Origin: Physocladia obscura
Taxonomy: Eukaryota; Chytridiomycota; Chytridiomycetes; Chytridiales; Chytriomycetaceae
NCBI GenBank assembly: GCA_027596945.1
Contig: JADGJH010000067.1
Coordinates: 7,042-31,158 of the forward strand
Reading direction: 5' to 3'
Length of the DNA stretch: 24,117 bases
A model generated the notes under the pieces. The model searched no databases. It was not told where the DNA came from and saw only the letters and a program-made list of their open reading frames with translations. Of this stretch, positions 10,793 through 19,408 are shown piece by piece. Position 1 is the first letter of the stretch. The number at the start of each line of letters is the position of its first letter. The position numbers and the translations under genes were made by a program.

Positions 10793-12002
10793 TTAACCAT
10801 GAACAGCCTGCGCAAATCCCAATTGGTTGTTTTGAATGTCAAACACAGTATAAGCAGCCCGAAGGAACACATCGCCAAAAATATACGCAGGTCCGAATTC
10901 TGTCAGATTGCCAATCTGTGTAATGCCCGACGCACAAAAACTACCCCAGCTCATCACATACTCTGCAGGGTTAATTGAAATCGCAACGGGTCCAAGAGTA
11001 AAGTTAAGGACTGGGCCGCTACTGGCAACGCCGCAATCGACGAAGTAAACACCATTACTAGAATCGTAAGGTTCGGTCCCGATAGCCGAGTTAATAGCGT
11101 CAGCCAAATCGTTTGGAACAAGCAATAGAGTGGTTCCGGTGTCAGCAATCGCGCCGTTGGAACCGTCGGTACAAGCATTATCGATGCCGTTTACAGTAAA
11201 GACGCAATCGGACGGATCAAACTCGTAGTATGTGTCGGATGTGATTGGAATATACTCTATGCTTCCGGAGTATTTCGAAGGATCGACATCATTTACGGTG
11301 AGCTCACCGCAGTCACCGTCAGCTGAGTTGGAAAAGTAGAAGGCCAGGGAATTGATACCAGCACTAGCAATAAAGTTACCGTCGTCAGAACCGGGTGCGA
11401 TTTCGTTCAAAGCAGCGTAAGATAGACCCCAGAGACCATCAGCAGGAGAGTTGAAACCGGTTTCCGACGTCGAAACACCGAAATTCAAAAAGCCGGCGGA
11501 AACGCCAGCCAAAGATACTGGGCCAGAATATACTTCTCCCGAGACTGAGCCGGAACCGTATGATGTCGAGAAATTGTTTCCGGTGTCATACACGCTCGAA
11601 TCAGTTATATCAAATGCCAATTGATCTGCAAAACTGTCAAAAAAAATAATATAATTCAAGAATGAAATATTATATACCTGAGGAGCCACAAGAGCCATCA
11701 CTAGATATACAAGTTAAACCACGGACCCAAACATCCGACGATCCCGTGTCTAAGTCAAACCAAAACTGCTGCATGCCAATCGTGGCCGTTGTAGTGTACA
11801 GTTCATTGTTGTCGTTTACCAAGTCGCCTGAGCGCCGTCCATTAACTGGGGGTGCCAATGGATGGTTTAAGCTGTGTCGCTTGATTGCATTCACAACGCT
11901 ATTCTTGAAGCCCGTTTTCTTGCTTGCGTCGCGCCAGAAGGGAACTGGATCAGCAGCTTGTGCTGCAATTGCTGAAGCCACGAGAATTACTGCCAGCTTC
12001 AT
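10793..12002 (-). CDS. Secreted pepsin-type aspartic protease (family A1)
   Basis: Extracellular or vacuolar endopeptidase made as a proenzyme. Two exons on the minus strand: 12002-11678 and 11625-10793, separated by a 52-base intron (GTATAT...GCAG, phase 1), giving 385 residues. The chosen ATG begins MKLAVILVASAIAAQAADP, a clear signal peptide; the in-frame TTG/GTG codons further upstream would bury it. A propeptide of about 45-60 residues follows, with a dibasic site (NGRRSG) that could be the processing point. The first catalytic motif is FDLDTGSSDVWV, the flap is TSYGSGSVSG with its Tyr, and the second catalytic motif is AIADTGTTLLL. The C-terminal part has the usual YIFGDVFLRAAYTVFD and ends GFAQAVHG. 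No GPI or membrane anchor is visible. A decayed copy of exon 2 lies just upstream in the same orientation. Confidence 0.95.
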
Positions 12003-12313
12003 ATGTGCTTTATTATTGTTATTATTTTTTTTCTGATGACCCAAACTAAGAGGGAACAGAGGTGTATTTATCCAAAATAATAATTTTTTGGGTGAGTTGT
12101 TCACAACCAATCAATTTCTTGAACCTTTCACATGAACCTCTTTTTTTGTAAAAAAATTTTTTTTTGGTTACTGAACTATCTTTGTTCAAATGGATAGAAA
12201 ACTTAAATTGACGATGCATCTTTGGAATCTGTGTGATTCCACAAAGAAGAGCCAAAATTTATTTTATACATGAACAAAGAAATTTCATTAGAAAAAAAAA
12301 AAAAATCGAAATA
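12003..12313 (-). promoter_or_regulatory. Upstream region of the aspartic protease gene
   Basis: About 310 bases between the protease start codon and the dead copy. A TATA-like GATAAATAC on the minus strand lies about 65 bases before the ATG (near 12063-12071). The rest is AT-rich with A and T runs. No other site is recognised. Confidence 0.3.
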
Positions 12314-12935
12314 TAAACAGCCTATACAAATCCCAATTGGTTATTTTGAATATCAAATAAGGTGTAAGCAATCCGAAGGAAAATATCACCAAAAATATAC
12401 GCAAGCCCATTCCCAGAGAGCTGACCAATTACGAAACCCCCGACGCACATCTACTGTCTTGGTTCAATACATATTCGGTAGGATTAATTGAAATGGCAAC
12501 GGGTCCAAGCGTGAATTTGATAACTGAGCCCGTGCTTGCAATCTCGCAATCGATAGAATATACACCCATGCTATAATTGTAAGAATTGACTCCGATAGTT
12601 GATAGAGTCCGCCAACGAGTTTGGTCAGCCAAGTTGAAAAAGTAAAAGGTCAGGGAATTGATATCGGCATTGGCAACAAAGTTACTGTAGTTGAAGCCAG
12701 ATGCAATTTGGTTCAAAGGAGAGTAAGCGAAGCCCCAAAGACCGTCACCAGGAGAATTAAGGCCGGTTTCCGAGGTGAAAAAGCCGAAATTCAAGGATTT
12801 GGTGGAAGTACTGGCCAAAGAAGCTGGGCCAAAATAAACTTCTCCCGATACTGAGTCGGAATCGTTTGATGTTGACAAAGTATTTCCCGTGTCAGAGATG
12901 CTGGAATCGGTGATGTCAAATGCTAATTGGCTTGC
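12314..12935 (-). pseudogene. Aspartic protease pseudogene, copy of exon 2 only
   Basis: The minus strand matches exon 2 of the neighbouring protease along its length: QLAFDITDSS, SVSGEVYFGPASLA, GLWGFAYSPLNQIA, FTLGPVAISINP. At the end, after stops and frame changes, there is a reading of AYTLFDIQNNQLGF. Similarity starts at about the exon 2 acceptor and stops near the stop codon, so exon 1 with signal peptide, propeptide and first catalytic Asp is absent. An internal deletion of about 200 bases joins FYFFNLADQ to the region matching VYFVDCG of the intact gene, removing the second catalytic DTG. Frameshifts and in-frame stops follow. It cannot encode an active protease. Confidence 0.9.
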
Positions 12936-13129
12936 AATGGTGATAGTAAACAAAACAAAGTTTGTGTCTCAGAGTTTTGCATTTTTCTCTTTTTTGTAGC
13001 CCAAAATTCAACCGATTTTCAATATTTATATCCTATTGATTATTTAACAGTTGAGTTGCATAGTTTTGGTATTTTTTCTTCCAGATTTGCTTGACTCAAT
13101 TCAAGAAATTGCATGAAATTCTTTGCTGT

Positions 13130-13770
13130 GTTGTTGCTACATTTTGCAACTATTCATGGTCAGGATTTTGTCATCAAGTTTAGCAAGTTGTGAATCTTCA
13201 AAAAAATTTGAAATTCAATTGTGGATCAAGAATAGTTGTGATTGAAAGTGATGGGTAGCTTTTCTCCACTATTTTTGAAGTTTGATATAAAAAGCTTCCA
13301 ATTTGCAAAATAACAGTAAAAAACTTTACGGCTATATTTTTGGTTTTGTTTTTATCTGTTGTGAACTTAAAAAATTGTTGGGGCAAAAAATCACTTACTG
13401 ATTTGATCAAAAAGAGCTTCATACATTGGAACAACTTCAGAAGGAGTACCAAATTTACTTTTCATGAGTTGTTTGACAGAGAATTTTACTTTTTCAAAGG
13501 GCATTGTATATTTTGAATTCTTCTCATTTGCACTTGGATAATTTGCAATATGCTTAATCAGAGTTCATGAATTTGATGATCACAATTTGCAGTTTTAATG
13601 CTCTATATATCATGTCAAATGTGAAATACCAGCGTATCACAACATCTTGAATAACTGTAGTAAATTGGCTTTTAAGGTTGCAAACTTTAACCCATGCAGT
13701 TCATAATGCCTTGATACGTTGTGCAGACTCTTTAATTTTTGATGTTCTAGACAGCAAATTTTCCAGAACT
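13130..13770 (-). mobile_element. Decayed hAT-family transposase fragment
   Basis: On the minus strand, pieces of an hAT transposase appear in the family's order, broken by stops and frame shifts. DVVIRWYFTFDMIYRALKL (about 13690-13590) corresponds to the RWNST..ML.RAL block. KHIANYPS (about 13555) and MPFEKVKFSVKQLMKSKFGT (about 13503-13440) follow. Then comes SLSITTILDPQLNFKFF (about 13250-13198), corresponding to the ILDPR.K..YF block. The C-terminal dimerisation block and terminal inverted repeats were not identified. The region has few CpGs and is otherwise AT-rich, as are the flanks to 12936 and 14204, where I see nothing else. Confidence 0.7.
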
Positions 13771-14204
13771 GGATCTGGTTAAGACTGAAAAAGTAATTTA
13801 TTATTTATTATTTTTTATGCTTATTCACAGTTTATAATGGGACACACTGTTAGCTAAGTATTGGTATGTTTGAAGACTTTTTACAAATTTTTGAAAATGG
13901 CCGGCTGGTTAGATCTACAAATAAACTGCATGTAAAGTTTGAAAGTTAGTGGTTTTAAATAAACTGGTAAATGACAGAAAGATTATCACTGTTTATGGCT
14001 GTTTATAATAATCACATTTTTGAACTATCTTGATCTACAATTCCACCCAAAATGAGCTTCAGCCAAGTGAGTTTCACCAATACCTGCTCTATAGCGCCAA
14101 AAAGCAGGAAATTTAATTGTAAAAACAGGAAACAATACAAGCAGCCTTCAAGAACGCAGTTGAGTTCATTTCGTGACATTCGTAATTCGCGCCTTGCTGA
14201 ATGA

Positions 14205-14493
14205 TTGAATACCCTCAAACAGTCCAAGAACAGTGATTTTAAAATCAATAAAGATGCACTCAACGTATCATGCGAGATCCTTTCTGTCTTTACGATTGGT
14301 GAGTCATATCTCAACCCAAGCAGAATTTAAAAAAAAAAAAACAGAATTGATTATGCGTAGCCTTCAGCAAGCTAAACGCCGCCATAGCCGTTTTGTCGCC
14401 CCAACAGATCAGGAGCAACAAAATAATCCTGTTGTTCTCGATGTAGCAAGCTTAGAAATCGTTTTACCTCAATTGTTGTTGGATTTCAATTGA
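14205..14493 (+). CDS. CENP-X / MHF2 histone-fold protein
   Basis: Small histone-fold protein that pairs with CENP-S (MHF1). It acts at the kinetochore in the CENP-T-W-S-X complex and with FANCM-type helicases in replication-fork repair. Two exons are visible: frame open from 14205 to 14298, intron 14299-14344 (GTGAGT...ACAG, 46 bases), then 14345-14493. Joined, the protein reads SDFKINKDALNVSCEILSVF, then TIELIMRSLQQAKRRH, and ends LEIVLPQLLLDFN. The KxxxDAL helix start and the C-terminal VLPQLLLDF are the hallmarks of CENP-X. At about 80 residues it matches the family. The first residues are unresolved: there is no in-frame ATG after the TGA at 14202-14204, so a short 5' exon is likely. AATAAA follows the stop immediately. 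The neighbouring gene on the minus strand converges on it. Confidence 0.8.
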
Positions 14494-14499
14494 AATAAA
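14494..14499 (+). terminator. Polyadenylation signal overlapping the end of CENP-X
   Basis: AATAAA begins directly after the TGA stop (14491-14493), giving a very short 3' untranslated region. Confidence 0.5.
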
Positions 14500-14581
14500 C
14501 CAAAGTATTTTATATTTATTCTTTTATTTAACTTTACTGGCGCCGTTTAAAACAGCACTCGATAATTTATACATTCGCAAG

Positions 14582-15673
14582 CTAGCGTATAATTACACTT
14601 CTACTTTTGCTAAATTCGTTGGGACTTGAGTGTAGTCGGGTAATCCATACAAATGTGTGGCTGCAAATGACAGAAGAAGTTCAAATATTCGGGAAAGGCA
14701 CAGTATACAATTTGAATATCACCTGCCCCATAAAACAAGGACAGACCCGCCAACAAAATACAAGTTTACTTCAAAGTTGAACAAAACAATGGATGCGACA
14801 ACCGACAGAATCAACGCTATTGAAGTCGCGAATCCCTTAAGAATATTGTCAGCGTAGTGGGAACAAAATGCCAATTCATTGGAATAGAAAATCTACCAGA
14901 ACCAAATGAAAAACTTACTTTGACTATGAATGCGACAAGCAGTCCACCGAATGCGGAATTCACAATTGCAACGATAACCCAAGCACGATAGCCAACAAAA
15001 ATACCATTATTCGCAATAATTGCGCCAACTATAGCATACATCGACGCAAGTGCCGGAATTATGCTGAATGTACGGTATTGGCAAAAAAAAAAAAAAAAAA
15101 AAAACGTTTAAAACGACATTTGCAAATAAGAAATAAAGAAAAGAATTGCAACCTCAATTGAATATTTTGATGCCAAAGAGAAAGCGATGATCCCTTCAAA
15201 ACTTTTTCGAATTTACGAAAATTTGGAATATTACTTTTGTTAACGGTAGCACTGCAATTTGTTCACCATACGCCAGCTACTCCTGACACCACGCTAGCAC
15301 ATAATATGGACATTATTCCAATGAATCCACCTAATGGATTAATATTCGCGCCATTTGATTTTGCTGTTGTTACTGGTTGAGAAGCAAGTTGCACGATTGC
15401 TACACCAAAAGTCAGAACAACAAGCGACACCCATTTCAAAAGACGCAAGTGACAATTTAGCATGATTATTGAAAGGAGTGCAGAGGTTAGAGTTTTTAGT
15501 TGCGATGTAACCTGTAAAGAAATTGATTAAAAGAAAATTTTCAGCGTCAGTTTTATAACTCATTGGATTTAAACAAAAAGTGCGAATTAAGATGATATAT
15601 TTCTGCGTTACTTGGTATATTGCTGGATCGAGGGACGAAATAGCAATATACTGCAGGTTATTTTGCACAACAT
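14582..15673 (-). pseudogene. Nucleotide-sugar transporter (SLC35A / UDP-galactose type), broken
   Basis: The family exchanges nucleotide sugars for nucleoside monophosphates across the Golgi membrane. Minus-strand exons can be read. 15673-15612 gives VVQNNLQYIAISSLDPAIYQ. From 15511 the frame gives VTSQLKTLTSALLSIIML, then LLKWVSLVVLTFGVAIVQLA and NPLGGFIGIMSILCASVVSG. About 15220-15148 gives KFEKVLKGSSLSLWHQNIQL. 15063-14919 gives SIIPALASMYAIVGAIIANN. About 14857-14732 gives [20 protein letters not shown]. Lesions: the N-terminal half (first helices) is absent, as only about 105 bases separate the first exon from the GNAT gene. After SGVAGV the frame hits TGA with no normal-sized intron to rescue it. 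The acceptor before YADNILKG reads CCAC instead of AG. The last junction puts the expected LYGLP end out of frame. I infer a pseudogene. Confidence 0.8.
15083..15104. repeat. 22-base A homopolymer
   Basis: An uninterrupted run of 22 A on the plus strand. On the minus strand it forms a T tract ahead of a splice acceptor in the transporter pseudogene. Its length may be uncertain in the assembly. Confidence 0.8.
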
Positions 15674-15780
15674 CTGATTACGGGAATGAATAAAGTTTTC
15701 ACGCTTCGCAATGCAGACATTCATAGAGAAAAAAAAAACCAAAAATGAGAAACGTCAAAAAGTCAAAACACAGAGAAAGT

Positions 15781-16428
15781 TTATTGTGGATGATGATCTA
15801 TAACCAACCACCAGCACGGCGGGGCCTGCGGCATAGATTCCGAGATGAAGGAATATTTGACGAAACCAAATTTCTCATAAAAGGCGACGTTCGCCTCGCT
15901 GCTGGTCCACAAGGCGACGCGAATGCACGGGTAGCGCGTGGCAGCGGACGCCAGACCTGCTTTGAGCAAGGCAGAGCCGACGCCACGGCCGCTTTCGGAC
16001 GCGCCTAGAAGAGACAGGTAGACATAGGGGCGCGGCGGCGAGGTTGCGGTGACGCGGTCCAGCAACGCGAGGACTTCGGGCCGGAAAAGGGAGGCGGGCG
16101 GCGGTGGCTCGGCAGCAGCCGCAAGTGGCTTGAATTGCCAAATTGCCGCACCCGCAATTCCAAATCCTCCAAGTAAATCGCCACTCTCTGCGGCTTCTTC
16201 TGAACGCGCAGAATTGGTTGTTGCAACTTCTACCCATCCACCCAATTCATCCGATGCCTCAGCCAACTGTGTCGGCAGCCCTTTCCGCAACGCCTCTCCC
16301 CGCTCGATCGGGTCCGGAGTTGCCCAATTTGTCATGGCTCCGCGTTCGTAAAACGCCATAAAGAGTGCTTCTGATGCTTGCGCCACTTCTCCGATCTGCA
16401 TTTCTCGGACACTGATAGCTAAGTCCAT
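15781..16428 (-). CDS. GNAT-family N-acetyltransferase
   Basis: Transfers an acetyl group from acetyl-CoA to an amine; the substrate cannot be told from sequence. It is a single exon of 215 residues from ATG (16426-16428) to TAA (15781-15783). The GNAT core is at residues about 135-200: strand and pyrophosphate loop VYLSLLGASESGRGVGSALL (the R-G-x-G element), then a helix, then the C-terminal NVAFYEKFGFVKY motif. The N-terminal part, with MAFYERGAMTNWATPDP, resembles fungal GNAT proteins that act on small molecules. A Pro/Ala-rich insert (AAAAEPPPPASLFRP) precedes the core. The gene is markedly GC- and CpG-rich beside AT-rich flanks and has no intron, which could mean horizontal transfer or simply strong coding bias. 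It abuts the broken transporter. Confidence 0.9.
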   Translation of the reverse strand: MDLAISVREMQIGEVAQASEALFMAFYERGAMTNWATPDPIERGEALRKGLPTQLAEASDELGGWVEVATTNSARSEEAAESGDLLGGFGIAGAAIWQFKPLAAAAEPPPPASLFRPEVLALLDRVTATSPPRPYVYLSLLGASESGRGVGSALLKAGLASAATRYPCIRVALWTSSEANVAFYEKFGFVKYSFISESMPQAPPCWWLVIDHHPQ

Positions 16429-17059
16429 TATTATCTTTCGTTAAATGTTTTTTGACATTTATAGAATTTTGTGGTACAGCTATTGGTATCACCTGATATG
16501 TGGTACAGTCATGGAAAGCACTATTTAAAATAAAATATAAAATAAAATATCTTTTAATGATAACGAACTTCCTAGTTAAAGGTTCAGTCTGTGGTTTTTA
16601 ATTTTTTAATTTTATTTATTTTGAGGGATAGCTTGTTATCTTTGCACAAAGAGAAAAAAAGTGGCATAATCTGGATAAGGTCAAGAAAAAGAACTTTTTT
16701 TATTTTTTATTTTTTATTTTTTTGAAATCATGAATCAAATAGACAGTTTGTGACTGAATACCTGTTGTCTACTTGAAACTTCCTTTTCTGTATTATTAAA
16801 TTGAAATAGTGATATTGGTCATTGCAAATCCAGACAACTTGCAATATATTTGTCATTTTTTACTTACTGCAGGAAAAAATAATAAAAAATGAAAAATAAA
16901 ATGATTATACTTTATTGAAAAACATTGTATCAATGAAGTAAGATGAATAGTCATTGCCGTTTTGTTCCATCAATCACATTATTCAAATAAAGTGACTTTG
17001 TTTTTCAAACTGAATAGGAGAGTTTGATTTAGAAGCATTAGATATGTACTAAGCTGTGC
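16429..17059. other. AT-rich spacer upstream of GNAT, nothing recognised
   Basis: Contains short AT repeats (ATAAAATATA-type units near 16525-16550), T runs near 16695-16722 and few CpGs. It must include the promoter of the GNAT gene at its left end, but no element stands out. Confidence 0.4.
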
Positions 17060-17430
17060 TCACCTTTTTGGTGTTGTTCAACTCAAGTTCCACAGGAACT
17101 ACATGTTTATTTGCACCAGAATCTAAATAAACACAATGTTTCTTTAGAAAATCTTCCACAGGAATATCATGATAAATAAAATTTTCAGCTGCTCTTGCAT
17201 GTAAGAATCCGACCTTTTAGGGTCAAACTCTTTGGTATGATATACCTCAAGAATTGTATCAAGTGCATTCCCTTTTGCTTCCAAATCACAGTAGCTCTTT
17301 GTCAGCCTTGGGCTTGAGTTGGCTTACATTAAAACTGATTGATTTAGCAATCTTGGTTCCAGCTTCCAGACGTGTCCTTTTCTTAATATAGTTGCATTTC
17401 TCAGTTGAATGAGTCAAAATTGCTTCCTCT
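17060..17430 (-). mobile_element. Probable retroelement polyprotein relic
   Basis: On the minus strand an old coding stretch can be followed with one stop and at least one frame change. It reads EKCNYIKKRTRLEAGTKIAK and SISFNVSQLKPKADKELL, stop, then EAKGNALDTILEVYHTKEF, then after a frame shift VEDFLKKHCVYLDSGANKHV. The LDSGAnxH sequence (codons at about 17126-17105) resembles the active-site motif of Copia-type retrotransposon proteases. No reverse transcriptase or LTR was seen. The stretch ends close to the NMN adenylyltransferase start codon on the other strand. Confidence 0.4.
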
Positions 17431-17445
17431 TTTTTCTTGGTGAAA

Positions 17446-18783
17446 ATGTCCAAATCCAAGCCGAACATTTCAAATGAACTGGGACTCCCCGCAGTGACAC
17501 AACAAGATTTGCACCGCATAGACTCGAATGTCCACTTAGACGAGTTAAATTATAAACTACCAAGATCCAAAGTCAAGACTGTCATGGACGGTAAGTACAG
17601 CTGCGGACTTTCATTGTGTTCAAGAAGCTGATCATTGCCATTATTATATTCCAGATCCGAATAAGATTCCGCTGGTTTTGGTCGCCTGTGGATCTTACTC
17701 ACCTGTCACGTATCTCCATTTGCGCATGTTTGGTTGGGTGATTTCTCTTATCTGGAAATGAAAATACCGTCTTAAAAATACTTTATGCAGAAATGGCCCG
17801 CGATCATGTTGTCGAACACGGCGAGTTTGAACTACTTGGGGCATATTTTTCGCCAGTTTCATCCGGATACAAGAAGGCTGGGCTTGCATATTATAAACAT
17901 CGAGTGAGAATGTGTCAACTAGCTGTCGAAGAGTATGTATTAACGTCACTTTATTTCTTTATGTGAAACGTGCGACTTAAAACTCTAAATGGAAAAAAGA
18001 TCCGAATTTATTGATGTTGATCCGTGGGAAGCCTCTCAAACTGAAACCCAACGAACTGCCATTGTCTTGCAGCATTTTGACAGCTGGCTAAATGGACCGG
18101 AAGCTGGAGAAAATTGGGGTGTCTTGTGCAAGGAAAAGAGAAGGCGTATCTGTATCAAATTGGTGGCTGGAGGAGATTTGATTCAATCTTTTGCTTCGTA
18201 TGAAGTTAGAAACGGCGAAAAAATCCCTGTCTGGCTTCCATCAGACGTAAGTTCATTGCTTGTGCAAAGCAATATTTCACACACAATGGAAACTCCAGCT
18301 TGATATTATTCTCGGCAAATTCGGCTGTTTTATTATTGAACGTACCGGATCAGACGTTCATGATTTCTTACTTTCTCATCAATCGCTTTATAATCACAGA
18401 GTAAGGAATAAAAATAGGCGGCTTTTGTGATCGATAATTTTTTTATTCTTGCCCAGAAACGTGTTCATGTCGTTAAGCAGTTCATTTACAATGACATTTC
18501 GTCCACAAAAGTACGTCTCTTCATCAAACGTAAAATGAGCATCAGATATCTTTTGCCGGACTCTGTTATTGCATATATTGCCCGTAAGCGACTATATATG
18601 GTGGATGAACCCTCGGGACGTACGGATGGCCCGTTTGATGATGATGACATCATTCAAAAGAGTTTGGAGGCTGATGAAAAACTTGAAGACAAGTTTATTG
18701 AAGTCGTAAACATGGACCCATATGAAGTTGAAGAAACAAACAGACTGGAAGCTTTAAGGCATCAAGCAATGAATGACGATTGA
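17446..18783 (+). CDS. Nicotinamide/nicotinate mononucleotide adenylyltransferase (NMNAT)
   Basis: Joins NMN (or NaMN) with ATP to make NAD(+) (or deamido-NAD) and pyrophosphate, the central step of NAD synthesis. Six exons: 17446-17590, 17655-17732, 17791-17932, 18000-18246, 18299-18400 and 18457-18783. All five introns (52-67 bases) join in frame, giving 346 residues. The ATG at 17446 starts MSKSKPNISNELGL. The nucleotidyl-transferase signature is VACGSYSPVTYLHLRMFEMA. DVDPWEASQ, FIIERTGSDVHDFL and the second signature DISSTKVRLFIKRKMSIRYL follow, all typical of the eukaryotic family. An acidic C-terminal extension of about 65 residues (GPFDDDD to the end, MNDD) goes beyond the catalytic core. 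Intron 2 uses a GTTGGG donor. Compartment is not evident: no transit peptide or membrane segment is visible. Confidence 0.96.
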
Positions 18784-18858
18784 TCTGCAACAAATACAGC
18801 TTGGAATTTTCGGTGAGATTTATGACTGCAAGTTTCTTTGGGGATTGCTGTATAGCAA

Positions 18859-18864
18859 AATAAA
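18859..18864 (+). terminator. Polyadenylation signal of the NMNAT gene
   Basis: AATAAA 76 bases after the TGA stop at 18781-18783. Confidence 0.5.
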
Positions 18865-19408
18865 ACATTGAAATAATGAAGAAGCGATTTAATTATTTAA
18901 ATAATTCTTCAAATGGTCACACAAAATCGCTGCTCAAGATCTTTATTTGCAAAACTGTCCAGAGAAAAAAAAAGAAAAGAAAAAAAAAAATTGAAAAAAA
19001 AAAACAAAAAAAAAAACAACAACAACAAAAAACAGAGTGTTATACTCGAGAAAAGCACTTTTTTTCGTGCCTTCGCAACGAGTCTGGTCTCGAAAATTTA
19101 TGCTTGCAATACCGACACACCGACTCGAAGCTATTCTGACCAATCAAATGCACAGTCGCCGAATGCCGCAAATAGTCATGCCGCCGAGTGAATGAGACAA
19201 CGCATTCAGGACACTAGTATGGTTTTGCTTTTGAGCGCCGAATTTGAAGTGAAGCGGCTGGGAAAAAAAAAGGTGGTTGGCAAAGAAACAAAAAAAAAAA
19301 AAAAAAAGGGAAAAATAATTAAAAAAAAAAAGAAAAAAAAATAATAAAAAAAGAGACAAAAAAAAAAAAAAACATATATCGAGTAATTAATTCCCAAAAA
19401 ATAAATAG
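18865..19408. other. A-rich low-complexity DNA flanking a CpG-bearing patch
   Basis: Two purine/A tracts (about 18961-19030 and 19261-19375) with runs of up to 18 A enclose about 230 bases (19031-19250) that are richer in CpG and GC. Neither strand of that patch encodes the missing coatomer N-terminus. It might be a promoter or leader. The second tract ends at a splice acceptor TAG (19406-19408). Lysine-rich and Phe-rich open frames here are translations of the homopolymers. Confidence 0.5.

Noticed and set aside
14858..14918. AT-AC (U12-type) intron in the transporter
   Set aside because: The intron starts GTAAGT, not ATATCC, so the AC at its end is better read as a mutated AG acceptor.
15745..16361. 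Plus-strand open frames opposite the acetyltransferase
   Set aside because: They are antisense shadows caused by high GC; the minus strand carries recognisable GNAT motifs throughout.
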